From NCBI GenBank assembly GCA_005502445.1, contig SCPB01000001.1:124001-188000 (forward strand): DNA of 64,000 nucleotides, in the 5' to 3' direction. Positions 33,282-41,317 of the stretch are shown in pieces; the stretch's first letter is position 1, and every line of letters starts with the position of its first letter. The notes beneath the pieces are model-generated. The model was not told the DNA's origin. It saw only the letters and a program-made list of their open reading frames with translations, and made no database searches. The translations under genes and the position numbers were made by a program. The stretch is from Microbacteriaceae bacterium X2B (lineage in GTDB: Bacteria > Actinomycetota > Actinomycetes > Actinomycetales > Microbacteriaceae).

Positions 33282-33354
33282 GGGCCTGTGGCGCAGTTGG
33301 TAGCGCGCTTCGTTCGCAATGAAGAGGTCAGGGGTTCGAATCCCCTCAGGTCCA
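33282..33354 (+). tRNA. tRNA-Ala (anticodon CGC)
   Basis: A full cloverleaf can be drawn: acceptor GGGCCTG/CAGGTCC, D stem GCGC/GCGC, anticodon stem CTTCG/TGAAG with loop TTCGCAA (anticodon CGC), and T stem AGGGG/CCCCT with loop TTCGAAT. The acceptor contains the G3:U70 pair that identifies alanine tRNA. The 3' CCA is not encoded (ACCC follows). Confidence 0.95.
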
Positions 33355-33472
33355 CCCCGTGTGGCCCGCCGCCGCGAATGCTCGCGGAGCAGACTGGTCC
33401 TTTTCACTCCTGTCGATGAGCGTCGCCACGTGAGCTGATGTGGCAGAACTATTCGTGGAGGCCCCAACCGTC

Positions 33473-33844
33473 ATGAGCCGCCTGGCGTATCTGCTGCTGA
33501 TCGCAGCGCTCGCTTTCGTCGGAGTTGCGATGACCGCTCATGGTGCCGAACCGCCCGGCGGCGCCACGGTGTCGACGGGCGTCGCGGCGATCCAGACTTC
33601 TGTTCTGCACCACGACGCCGACCCGCAGAATGCCTGCGCGACCTGCGAAGGCGACCACGGCGGCGCCGCGCTCGTCGCCTGCGCGCTCGTCGCGCTCGTC
33701 GCGCTGTTCCTGTTCGTGCGGCCTCGGCTCGCTGCCGCTGGCTGGTTCGGCGAGCCACGGGTCGACGGCGCGTCGACTGCCGTGGTGCCGACCCGGCGAC
33801 TGCGGCCGCCCGACCTTCTCGCTCTTGGAATCTCGCGAACGTGA
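33473..33844 (+). CDS. DUF6153-like small membrane protein
   Basis: This 123-residue protein has a membrane segment at 4-24 ('LAYLLLIAALAFVGVAMTA'), an external stretch with His and two Cys ('HHDADPQNACATCEGDHGG') and a second membrane segment ('ALVACALVALVALFLFVRP') before a basic tail. The layout fits DUF6153, typically found with F510_1955-type lipoproteins and metal-handling genes. Start ATG 33473 has GGAGG upstream. The His/Cys cluster suggests metal binding, which is inference. Confidence 0.65.
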   Translation: MSRLAYLLLIAALAFVGVAMTAHGAEPPGGATVSTGVAAIQTSVLHHDADPQNACATCEGDHGGAALVACALVALVALFLFVRPRLAAAGWFGEPRVDGASTAVVPTRRLRPPDLLALGISRT

Positions 33845-33914
33845 GAGGGATGCGCCGGCCGCTGGCCGGCGCCATCCACGCACGCCATCAGATTTCGAAC
33901 GAAGGAAGAACGCC

Positions 33915-34811
33915 ATGCCCATCCGTTTCCCGCGCGCCGCGACAGCCGGCGCGACTATCTCGGCTCTCGCTCTCACCCTGGCCGCCTGCTCGTCACCTGC
34001 GCCGGAGGCCGAGCGCGATCCATCGGCCGAACCCGCAGCCCGCCACGTTCACGGCCTCGCACTCGACGAGTCGAGCGGCCTCCTGCACATCGCCACGCAC
34101 GAGGGCCTCTTCACCGCCGAGCTGCCCGCCGATGAGGCGAGCATCGCCCAACCGGTCGCGTTCGGCGACTACACCGGCGACGCTATGGGCTTCCTACGTC
34201 TCGGCGAACGACTGCTCATCTCTGGCCACCCCGGCAGCGACGGTGGCGCGCCCAACGTCGGCGTGCTCGAATCCGATCTGAGCGGGGAGCGGTGGTCAGG
34301 GCTCTCACTCGAAGGAGACGTGGACTTCCACGCGATGGTCGCGGGAGGAGACTCGGCGTCTTCCGCGCTCATCGCCGGTCTCGACTCGGCGACCGGTCAG
34401 GTGTTCGTGAGCCCAGACGGTGGATCGAGCTGGCAGCAGGGCACACGGCTCGATGCTCGCTCGCTTGCCTGGAACTCCGAGGCCACCGAGCTCTTCGCCA
34501 CCACAGCGGAGGGGCTGCAGGTCAGCACCGACGACGGCAGCGACTTCACCCTCGTGGAGGGTGCGCCCCCGCTCGTGTTGCTCGCGAACAGCCCCGTCGG
34601 GTCGGCCGAGTGGCGCATCGCCGGTATCGACGCCGACGGCGTGCTGCAACTGTCGACCGACGGGCGGATCTGGACGGCCCGCGGCCAGGTACCCTTCCTG
34701 CCCGAGGCTGTCGGGGTCGGCGAGGCGGGCGCGGTCGTCATCGCCGATTCGACCCAGGTGATGCGCACCACCGACGACGGCGCCACCTGGGTGCAGGTCG
34801 CCGCGTTCTGA
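33915..34811 (+). CDS. F510_1955-type BNR-repeat lipoprotein
   Basis: This 298-residue lipoprotein has signal and lipobox 'LTLAAC' (Cys about 25). 'HVHGLALDESSGLLHIATHE' is the start of the F510_1955 glycosyl-hydrolase-like domain, followed by BNR/Asp-box repeats such as 'VFVSPDGGSSWQQGT', 'LQVSTDDGSDFTLVEG' and 'VMRTTDDGATWVQVA'. It forms a six-bladed-type propeller on the outer face of the membrane. GAAGGAAGAACGCC precedes the ATG. The pair with the DUF6153-like gene often lies on metal-resistance islands. No enzyme activity can be claimed. Confidence 0.78.
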   Translation: MPIRFPRAATAGATISALALTLAACSSPAPEAERDPSAEPAARHVHGLALDESSGLLHIATHEGLFTAELPADEASIAQPVAFGDYTGDAMGFLRLGERLLISGHPGSDGGAPNVGVLESDLSGERWSGLSLEGDVDFHAMVAGGDSASSALIAGLDSATGQVFVSPDGGSSWQQGTRLDARSLAWNSEATELFATTAEGLQVSTDDGSDFTLVEGAPPLVLLANSPVGSAEWRIAGIDADGVLQLSTDGRIWTARGQVPFLPEAVGVGEAGAVVIADSTQVMRTTDDGATWVQVAAF

Positions 34812-34865
34812 TGATCGCGGCGGACGGATTGCGTCGTGCAGGCGCAGCCCGTCCGCCGCGCCCGG

Positions 34866-35852
34866 TCAGCCGCAGCGGATGTTCGTCAGCCCGAGCCGCG
34901 CGTTCGACGTCGTGCAGAGCACGCGATTGCCCGACTCGCGCGACTCGACGCGCACCTCGTGGCCGGGCACGCCGCTCACGATCGTGTTGCCGCTGAACAC
35001 GTTGTCGCCGCCCCAGCCGGCGAGCACCGAGTGCACCTGGAAGGCGTCGAGTCGCGCCGTGCTGCCCGAGTTGGACTCGATCCGGTAGCCGTCGCCCTTC
35101 ACGTCGACCCACGAGTCGGCGTAGTTCGCGCCCGAGTAGCCGGCGCGCGTGAACACGTTGCGCCGCACGATGCCGCCGGTCGTGCCCTCCTTGATGTCGA
35201 TGCCCTCGGCCGAGGTGTTCGCGATCGCGTTGTCCTCGATGATCACGCGGTCGGAACGGTCGGGCGTCGTCGCCGAGCCCATGATCGAGCCCCAGTTGCT
35301 CTGCGCACTGCCGACGTACACGCCCTCGCCGTACCCCGCCTTGGTGAGGCCGGTGTCGTGGATCGTGGATTTCCGGATGATCACGCCGACGCTGCTCGCG
35401 CGCACGTGCACGGCCTCGTGACCGATCGAGCCGACGTCGAGGCCCGAGACGATCGTGTAGTCGGAGTCGTGCAGCATGACGCCCTTCTGCGCGGTCGTCA
35501 CCCGGAACCCGGTGAGGCGCCAGTGGTCGCCCTTGACGAGCAAGGCAGTGCCCGACCCGGTCGAGCCCGTCGTGATGACGGCCTTGCGCGACCCGATGAG
35601 CGTGATGGGCGCCGTCGCGGTGCCGTTGACGCTGCTCGAGAACGTGCCCGTGTACACGCCGTCGGCGAGCGCGATCGTCTGCCCGGGCTTGACGGCGTAG
35701 AGCGCCGACTTGAGCTGCGACGCCGTGCTCACGGCGATCGTGGTGGTCGCCGCCGTGGCGGCGGGTGCGACGCCTGCGGCGCCGAGGCCGAGTGCGGCGA
35801 CGGCCGCGGCGGCGAATGCGATTCGCGCGATGGCGCGACGAAAGATGGTCAT
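34866..35852 (-). CDS. Secreted right-handed parallel beta-helix protein
   Basis: This 328-residue protein has a Sec signal peptide (to about residue 34, 'AGVAPAATAATT') followed by beta-helix coils: 'VSTASQLKSALYAVKPGQTI', 'ADGVYTGTF', 'LTGFRVTTAQKGVMLHDS', 'AVHVRASSVGVIIRKSTIHD', 'GIDIKEGTTGGIVRRNVFTR' and 'DAFQVHSVL'. The start resembles the pectate lyase 6/chondroitinase-B group, which act on polysaccharides. Catalytic residues cannot be fixed without alignment. ATG 35852 is preceded by GGGGGAT. It is divergent from pntAA. Confidence 0.8.
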   Translation of the reverse strand: MTIFRRAIARIAFAAAAVAALGLGAAGVAPAATAATTTIAVSTASQLKSALYAVKPGQTIALADGVYTGTFSSSVNGTATAPITLIGSRKAVITTGSTGSGTALLVKGDHWRLTGFRVTTAQKGVMLHDSDYTIVSGLDVGSIGHEAVHVRASSVGVIIRKSTIHDTGLTKAGYGEGVYVGSAQSNWGSIMGSATTPDRSDRVIIEDNAIANTSAEGIDIKEGTTGGIVRRNVFTRAGYSGANYADSWVDVKGDGYRIESNSGSTARLDAFQVHSVLAGWGGDNVFSGNTIVSGVPGHEVRVESRESGNRVLCTTSNARLGLTNIRCG

Positions 35853-35975
35853 GATCCCCCCGATGGATGTCGACAGCGCCTCCCCAGGCGCGTCGCCTCC
35901 CAGGGTACGGGGCTTCGGTCCATCCGTCGAGCGGATACAGTGCTCCCACACGACCAGCGAATCGCGAGGAGCACG

Positions 35976-37160
35976 ATGGACATCGCCGTCCGGCGCGAAC
36001 CGATCGAGGGGGAGCGGCGCGTCGCCGCGACCCCCGCATCCGTCGCGCAGTTTCTGAAGAACGGTCTCACCGTCACGGTCGAGCGCGGGGCGGGTGCCGC
36101 CGCCGGTTACCCCGACGCCGACTTCGAGGCCGCGGGGGCGAGGCTCGTCGACTCCATCGACCTCGGCGCCGTGGATGCGCTCGCCCACGTGCGGCCGCTC
36201 GACACTGCGACGATCGCGGCGCTGCCGAGCGGTGCGGTGACGGTCGGCTTCGCCTCGCCGGCCTCCGAACTGCCGGCGGTCGCAGCGCTCGCCGCGCGCG
36301 GGGTGACGGCGTTCGCCCTCGAGCTCATCCCGCGCATCTCGCGCGCCCAGTCGATGGACGCCCTCACCTCGCAGTCGCTCATCGCCGGCTACCGCTGCGT
36401 GCTCGAGGCGGGCATGCGCTTCCCGCGCTTCTTCCCGCTCTACATGACCGCCGCGGGCACGATTCCGCCCGCACGCGTGCTCGTGCTCGGCGCGGGCGTC
36501 GCGGGCCTCCAGGCGATCGCGACCGCCAAGCGCCTCGGCGCGAAGGTCGCGGCCTACGACGTGCGCTCGGCCTCCGCCGACGAGGTGCGCTCGATGGGCG
36601 GAACGTTCATCCACCTCGACCTCGATGCCGCCGCGGATGCCGCGGGCGGTTACGCCAAAGAGCTCGCCGCCGACCGCGCCGACCGGCAGCGGGAGCTGCT
36701 CGCGCCGCACGTCGCCGACGCCGACGTCATCATCACGACAGCCGCGATCCCCGGCCGCCCCGCCCCGCGCCTCATCACGACGGCGATGCTGCAGGGCATG
36801 AAGCCCGGCTCCGTCATCGTCGACCTCGCCGCCGAGACGGGCGGCAACGTCGAGGGCGCGATCCCCGGCGAGGATGTCCCGGTGCCCGTCCCCGGCGGCG
36901 CCGTCACGATCGCGGGTATGAAGGACGCCCCCTCGACCATGGCCTTCGACGCGACGCGACTGCTCGCGCAGAACATCGCCAACCTCATCGCCCTCATGAC
37001 GGTGGAGGGCACGATCGCCCCCGACTTCGACGACGAGGTGATCGCCGGAGCGTGCCTCACCCACGCGGGCGAGGTGCGGCACCCGCCGACGGCTGAGGCG
37101 CTCGCTGCCGCGCCGGCTCCCGATACGACCCCGAGCACCGACGGGAAGGGAAGGAACTGA
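35976..37160 (+). CDS. pntAA: NAD(P) transhydrogenase subunit alpha part 1
   Basis: This 394-residue NAD(H)-binding domain I subunit has 'ERRVAATPASVAQFLKNGLT', 'ELIPRISRAQSMDALTSQSL' and Rossmann motif 'VLVLGAGVAGLQAIATAKRL', followed by 'YDVRSASADEVRSMGGTFI' and 'TTAAIPGRPAPRLITTAML'. It is the soluble hydride-donating half of the proton-translocating enzyme that makes NADPH from NADH. ATG 35976 is preceded by GAGGAG. The stop overlaps the next start by one base, giving a tight pntAA-pntAB-pntB operon. Confidence 0.93.
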   Translation: MDIAVRREPIEGERRVAATPASVAQFLKNGLTVTVERGAGAAAGYPDADFEAAGARLVDSIDLGAVDALAHVRPLDTATIAALPSGAVTVGFASPASELPAVAALAARGVTAFALELIPRISRAQSMDALTSQSLIAGYRCVLEAGMRFPRFFPLYMTAAGTIPPARVLVLGAGVAGLQAIATAKRLGAKVAAYDVRSASADEVRSMGGTFIHLDLDAAADAAGGYAKELAADRADRQRELLAPHVADADVIITTAAIPGRPAPRLITTAMLQGMKPGSVIVDLAAETGGNVEGAIPGEDVPVPVPGGAVTIAGMKDAPSTMAFDATRLLAQNIANLIALMTVEGTIAPDFDDEVIAGACLTHAGEVRHPPTAEALAAAPAPDTTPSTDGKGRN

Positions 37161-37474
37161 TGGACCCGATCACCCTGCTGACGTTCTTCGTGCTGTCGGT
37201 GTTCGTCGGCTTCGAGGTCGTCTCGAAGGTGTCGAGCACCCTGCACACCCCGCTCATGTCAGGCGCCAACGCCATCCACGGCATCATCCTCGTCGGCGCG
37301 ATCATCGTCGCCGGGCGGGCGGAGGAGCCCGTGCTGCTCGTCGTGGCCCTCATCGCGGTGCTTCTCGCGACGGTCAACCTCGTCGGCGGATTCGTCGTCA
37401 CCGACCGCATGCTCGAGATGTTCGGCGGGCGCAAGCGGGCGGCGTCGGCGACGGACACGGAGGAGGCGCGATGA
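37160..37474 (+). CDS. pntAB: NAD(P) transhydrogenase subunit alpha part 2
   Basis: This 104-residue membrane subunit has three transmembrane segments: 'ITLLTFFVLSVFVGFEVVSK', 'GANAIHGIILVGAIIVAG' and 'LLVVALIAVLLATVNLVGGF'. 'SGANAIHGI' is the conserved loop at the proton channel. Splitting PntA into a soluble and a membrane piece is typical of actinobacteria and alphaproteobacteria. Confidence 0.93.
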   Translation: MDPITLLTFFVLSVFVGFEVVSKVSSTLHTPLMSGANAIHGIILVGAIIVAGRAEEPVLLVVALIAVLLATVNLVGGFVVTDRMLEMFGGRKRAASATDTEEAR

Positions 37475-38844
37475 GCATCCTCAGCACCGAGTGGACGGCC
37501 GTGCTCTATCTTGCCGCCGCCGTCTGCTTCATCCTCGCCCTGAAGGGCCTCAGCTCGCCGAAGTCGGCCCGCCGCGGCAACCTCGTCGGCGCGGCGGGTG
37601 CGCTCGTCGCGCTCGTGACCGTGTTCCTCTCGACCGAGCTCGACAACGTGGCGCTGATCATCGTCACGATCGCGATCGGCTCCGCGATCGCGGCGCCCGT
37701 CTCGCGGCGCGTCGCGATGACCCAGATGCCGCAGCTCGTCGCCCTGTTCAACGGTGTCGGCGGCGGGGCGGCGGCCCTCGTCGCGATGCTCGAGCTCGGG
37801 CACGTCGACGGCGTCGGCGCGGTGATCGCCGTCGCGTTCACGGTGCTCGTGGGCGCCGTGTCGTTCGCCGGCTCGATCATCACCTTCGCGAAACTGCAGG
37901 AGCTCATGCCGACGCGGCCGATCGTCTTCCCGGGCGGGCCCGTCGTCATGGCGCTCGCCGCGGTCGCCTCGCTCGCCGCCGCCGTCTGGCTCGTCGCCTC
38001 GGGCGATCCGCTCGCCGCCTACGTGCTGCTCGCACTCGGCCTCGCGCTCGGCGTGCTCTTCGTGCTGCCGGTCGGCGGCGCCGATGTGCCCATCGTCATC
38101 TCGCTGCTCAACGCCTTCACCGGCCTCACGGTCGCGGCCTCGGGCCTCGTGCTCGGCAACACGCTCCTGCTCGTCGCGGGCACGCTCGTCGGTGCGAGCG
38201 GCACGATCCTGACCAGGGCGATGGCCTCGGCGATGGGGCGCAGCGTCGCGGGCATCCTCTTCGGTGCTTTCCGCGGCGGCTCGACCGCCGGCTCGACGGC
38301 CGTGAGCGATCGGCCGGTGCGCTCCTCGAGCGCGGAGGACGTCGCCATCCTGCTCGGCTACGCGCAGCGCGTCATCGTCGTGCCCGGCTACGGCCTCGCC
38401 GTCGCCCAGGCGCAGCACACCATGGCCGAGCTCGCCACGACGCTCGAGGCCAAGGGCGTCGAGGTCGTCTTCGGCATCCACCCGGTCGCCGGTCGCATGC
38501 CCGGGCACATGAACGTGCTGCTCGCCGAGGCGAACGTGCCCTACGAGGCGCTGCAGGAGATGGACGAGGTCAACCCGCAGTTCAAGACCGCCGACGTGGC
38601 CCTCGTCGTCGGCGCGAACGACGTCGTCAACCCGGCCGCGAAGACGAGCCCCGGCTCACCGATCTTCGGCATGCCCATCCTCGACGTCGCCGCGGCGCGC
38701 CAGGTCGTCTTCCTCAAGCGGTCGATGCGACCCGGATTCGCGGGCATCGAGAACGAGCTGCTGTTCGAACCCCAGACGACCCTGCTGTTCGGCGACGCGA
38801 AGGAGTCGCTGGCGAAGGTGCTCGCCGCCGTCAAAGCGATGTAG
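37471..38844 (+). CDS. pntB: NAD(P) transhydrogenase subunit beta
   Basis: This 457-residue protein has about nine membrane helices (to about residue 260), containing 'TQMPQLVALFNGVGGGAAAL' and 'DVPIVISLLNAFTGLTVAAS', then the NADP-binding domain III: 'VIVVPGYGLAVAQAQHTMAE', 'FGIHPVAGRMPGHMNVLLAE' and 'GANDVVNPAAK'. It binds NADP(H) and couples hydride transfer to proton flow. The start overlaps pntAB by 4 bases. Confidence 0.94.
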   Translation: MSILSTEWTAVLYLAAAVCFILALKGLSSPKSARRGNLVGAAGALVALVTVFLSTELDNVALIIVTIAIGSAIAAPVSRRVAMTQMPQLVALFNGVGGGAAALVAMLELGHVDGVGAVIAVAFTVLVGAVSFAGSIITFAKLQELMPTRPIVFPGGPVVMALAAVASLAAAVWLVASGDPLAAYVLLALGLALGVLFVLPVGGADVPIVISLLNAFTGLTVAASGLVLGNTLLLVAGTLVGASGTILTRAMASAMGRSVAGILFGAFRGGSTAGSTAVSDRPVRSSSAEDVAILLGYAQRVIVVPGYGLAVAQAQHTMAELATTLEAKGVEVVFGIHPVAGRMPGHMNVLLAEANVPYEALQEMDEVNPQFKTADVALVVGANDVVNPAAKTSPGSPIFGMPILDVAAARQVVFLKRSMRPGFAGIENELLFEPQTTLLFGDAKESLAKVLAAVKAM

Positions 38845-38856
38845 GGCGGTGCGCCC

Positions 38857-39687
38857 TCACCCGCGCGGAACCACGATCTCGACGTCATTGGCGTGCAGGG
38901 CCGAGGCGAGCTCGTCCGGCGGCTCGGCGTCGGTTACGAAGTAGTCGGCCTGGCCGATCTCGGCGACCTGGGCGAAGAGCCGCCGCCCGAACTTCGACGA
39001 GTCGGCGAGGATCGCGACCTTGCTCGCGCGAGCGATCATCTCGCTCATCATCGTCGCGTCGCCGAGGTTGCTCGTCGAGTACCCGCTGTGCGCCTCGACA
39101 GCTCCGACGGCGATGAGCGCGAGGTCGCATCGGATGTCGACGTCCCCTCCCGTCGGCGAGACGCGGATGCTCACGGGACCGGTCGTCGCCTGCGTGATCG
39201 AGCGCACCGAGCCCCCGAAGACGTAGAGATCGCGGAACGCCTTCGGAGAGATCTCGGACGGGAGCAGCAGGTTGTTCGTCGCGATCGTCAGGTCGCGATG
39301 GTGGCGCAGGTGCCGGGCGACCGAGAGCGTCGTCGTGCCGGCATTGATCATGATCACCGAGTTGTCGTCGACGAGCTCGGCCGCGAGAGCGCCGATGGTC
39401 TCCTTCTCAGCGGCCTGCAGTCGCAACCGCACGTCGAGCCCGCGATCGGTTCGCGAGACCGTCGCCAGGCTCACGGCGCCGCCGTGCGTGCGCACGAGCA
39501 CCCCCTCGGTATGCAGCTGGTCGAGGTCTCGGCGCACGGTGTCGATCGAGACCCCGAAGCGCTCGGCGAGCAGCCCGACTGTCACCTGGCCGATCTCGGC
39601 CACGTACGCCGCGAGTTCCGCCTTGCGGCCGGCGGGAAGGCGGCGGGGCTGATCGTCGTCCGGATCGGAGTGAGAGCGCGAGGCCAT
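38857..39687 (-). CDS. DeoR-family repressor of the aldolase-kinase operon
   Basis: This 276-residue DeoR regulator has HTH 'LLAERFGVSIDTVRRDLDQL' (about residues 36-56), 'LVRTHGGAVSL', then the sensor signatures 'IMINAGTTTLSVARHLRHH', 'TIATNNLLLP', 'YVFGGSVRS' and 'ILADSSKFGRRLF'. ATG 39687 begins a short Ser/Asp-rich lead; the longer upstream frame crosses the promoter region and is not used. It is divergent from the ABC-aldolase-ADP-kinase-ManA operon, and palindromes in the 248-bp intergenic region are its likely sites. Confidence 0.9.
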   Translation of the reverse strand: MASRSHSDPDDDQPRRLPAGRKAELAAYVAEIGQVTVGLLAERFGVSIDTVRRDLDQLHTEGVLVRTHGGAVSLATVSRTDRGLDVRLRLQAAEKETIGALAAELVDDNSVIMINAGTTTLSVARHLRHHRDLTIATNNLLLPSEISPKAFRDLYVFGGSVRSITQATTGPVSIRVSPTGGDVDIRCDLALIAVGAVEAHSGYSTSNLGDATMMSEMIARASKVAILADSSKFGRRLFAQVAEIGQADYFVTDAEPPDELASALHANDVEIVVPRG

Positions 39688-39737
39688 ACAGGAACTACTA
39701 GCACAATCTGCGCCTCTCTGCGGTGAGAACGAGCGCG

Positions 39738-39751
39738 CATTGGCGCCAATG
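39738..39751. promoter_or_regulatory. 14-bp perfect palindrome near DeoR start
   Basis: CATTGGCGCCAATG reads the same on both strands, about 50 bases before the regulator's ATG on the minus strand, where it could mediate autoregulation. Confidence 0.55.
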
Positions 39752-39880
39752 AGCCATAAAAGAGCAGAGAACAGCAATCCGTTTGGCCACTCTGGCGCAC
39801 TCAATGTGGGCATTCGGGCACTTTTGCTGCAGGATGCGGTGCTTGCATGTGCCGTCTTATGCGAGTATTGTCGCAGTTGC

Positions 39881-39910
39881 TTGCACAAGAGCGCATAGAT
39901 GCGCTAATAA
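39881..39910 (+). promoter_or_regulatory. Promoter with operator in the spacer
   Basis: TTGCAC (39881-39886) and TAATAA (39905-39910) are -35 and -10 elements with an 18-base spacer. The spacer contains GCGCAT-AG-ATGCGC (39891-39904), a perfect 6-bp inverted repeat. A repressor bound there would block RNA polymerase directly. Confidence 0.72.
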
Positions 39911-39935
39911 CTGCAGTTTCAGACGAAGGAGAATC

Positions 39936-41228
39936 ATGAGCAAGGACGCTCAGGGCAGTCGAACCGCGCTGACAGTGATCGGCGCGACCGCGATCGCCGC
40001 AACAGTGCTCGTCGCCTCGGGGTGCGCAGCGCCCGGCGACCCCGGCTCGAGCGACGGCGACGTCGTTCTCGAGCTCGCGCAGTGGTGGGAGCCTGAGCTC
40101 CCGGACGGCGCCTTCCGCGAACTCATCGACGAGTTCGAAGCCGAGAACCCCGGCATCACCGTCGAACTGCTGAGCGGGCCGTATGCCTCGACCAAGGAGC
40201 AGCTGTTCGCGGGAGCCGCCGCGGGCACGATGTCCGACGTCGTCGGTCTCGACGGCGCATGGGTCAGCGATTTCAAGGATCAGGGCGCTCTCGCCGACCT
40301 CAGCGCGCTCATGGCCGAGGCGGACTACGACGAGAGCCAACTCGCCAGTCAGATCCAGCTCGACGGCGCGACCTACATGATCCCGGTCGTCAACTTCGTG
40401 TATCCGATGTTCACCAACGACGACCTCCTCGCCGAGGCCGGCGTCGACGCTCCGCCGAGCACTCGATCGGAGTTCGCGGCCGCCGCTGCGGCCCTGACCG
40501 AGCTGGGCGGCAACACGAGCGGCTGGATCCTCCCGCTCTCGCTCGAGGCGCCCAACGGCATCCAGAACGACGTCATGTCGTGGGTCTGGGCCTCGGGCGG
40601 GTCGATGCTCGCCGACGGCCAGCCCGACCTCACCAACGACGAGGTCACGAGCGCCGTCGAGTACATCAAGGGCCTGTGGGACGACGGCGTCATCGCCCCC
40701 GGGGCATTCACGATGAAGGAGCAGGACAAGGTCGAGGAGTTCACCAACGGCCGCGTCGGCATGATGATCTCCAGCCTCGCGCACATCAACCTCATCCGCG
40801 AGTCGAACCCCGAACTCAGCTTCAGCATCTCGGCGCTGCCCGCCGAAGACGGATTCGACGGCGAGCGGGGCATCCCCTACGCATCATGGGGCATCGGCGT
40901 CTCGGAGTCGTCGGAGAACAAGGCCGAGGCCTGGAAGCTCGTCGAGTTCCTCATGAGCGAGGACGTCAACTCGCGGCTGTCGTCGATCGCCAACGCGTTC
41001 CCGGGCAACACCGCCTCGGTGCCCGACTTCGTCGAGGGCGACGAGCTCTTCGCGACGGCGTTCGACATCTACCAGAGCGGCTACCCGGCGAACGAGTTCA
41101 CAGGGCTTCCGGTCGCCGAGCAGCTCATGCGGTTGTTCGACGAGCAGTTCCAGCGCATGCTCGAGGGCGACCAGTCGGTCGACGAGATGCTGTCGACGAC
41201 CCAGGAAGCGTGGATGAACGAGTTCTAA
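39936..41228 (+). CDS. Sugar ABC transporter substrate-binding lipoprotein (CUT1 type)
   Basis: This 430-residue lipoprotein has lipobox 'LVASGC' (Cys30) and the solute-binding family 1 fold. 'LELAQWWEPELPDGAFRELI', 'FEAENPGITVELLSGPYAST', 'DVVGLDGAWVSDF' and 'FTNGRVGMMISSLAHINLIR' are typical of maltose/oligosaccharide-type binding proteins, and 'GIPYASWGIGVSESSENKAE' is the hinge-side motif. AAGGAG precedes the ATG. No ATPase gene is present in the operon, so it would rely on a shared MsiK-like ATPase, as is common in actinobacteria. Confidence 0.9.
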   Translation: MSKDAQGSRTALTVIGATAIAATVLVASGCAAPGDPGSSDGDVVLELAQWWEPELPDGAFRELIDEFEAENPGITVELLSGPYASTKEQLFAGAAAGTMSDVVGLDGAWVSDFKDQGALADLSALMAEADYDESQLASQIQLDGATYMIPVVNFVYPMFTNDDLLAEAGVDAPPSTRSEFAAAAAALTELGGNTSGWILPLSLEAPNGIQNDVMSWVWASGGSMLADGQPDLTNDEVTSAVEYIKGLWDDGVIAPGAFTMKEQDKVEEFTNGRVGMMISSLAHINLIRESNPELSFSISALPAEDGFDGERGIPYASWGIGVSESSENKAEAWKLVEFLMSEDVNSRLSSIANAFPGNTASVPDFVEGDELFATAFDIYQSGYPANEFTGLPVAEQLMRLFDEQFQRMLEGDQSVDEMLSTTQEAWMNEF

Positions 41229-41247
41229 CCCGTTCGACCCCGTCAGC

Positions 41248-41290
41248 GAGGGTCGTGCCGCCTCATCGCCTCACCGGCGGCACGACCCTC
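41248..41290 (+). terminator. 15-bp stem-loop after binding-protein gene
   Basis: GAGGGTCGTGCCGCC (41248-41262) pairs perfectly with GGCGGCACGACCCTC (41276-41290) around a 13-base loop, 19 bases after the binding-protein stop. No U-tract follows, so partial termination or mRNA stabilisation fits best. Confidence 0.75.
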
Positions 41291-41317
41291 TCGTCATCCC
41301 TGGAAGGCGCCCCACCC

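Noticed and set aside
33328-33354. Search for a second copy of the tRNA-Ala 3' end as an attachment site
   Set aside because: No matching copy noticed downstream within the window, so no integrative element boundary is claimed.
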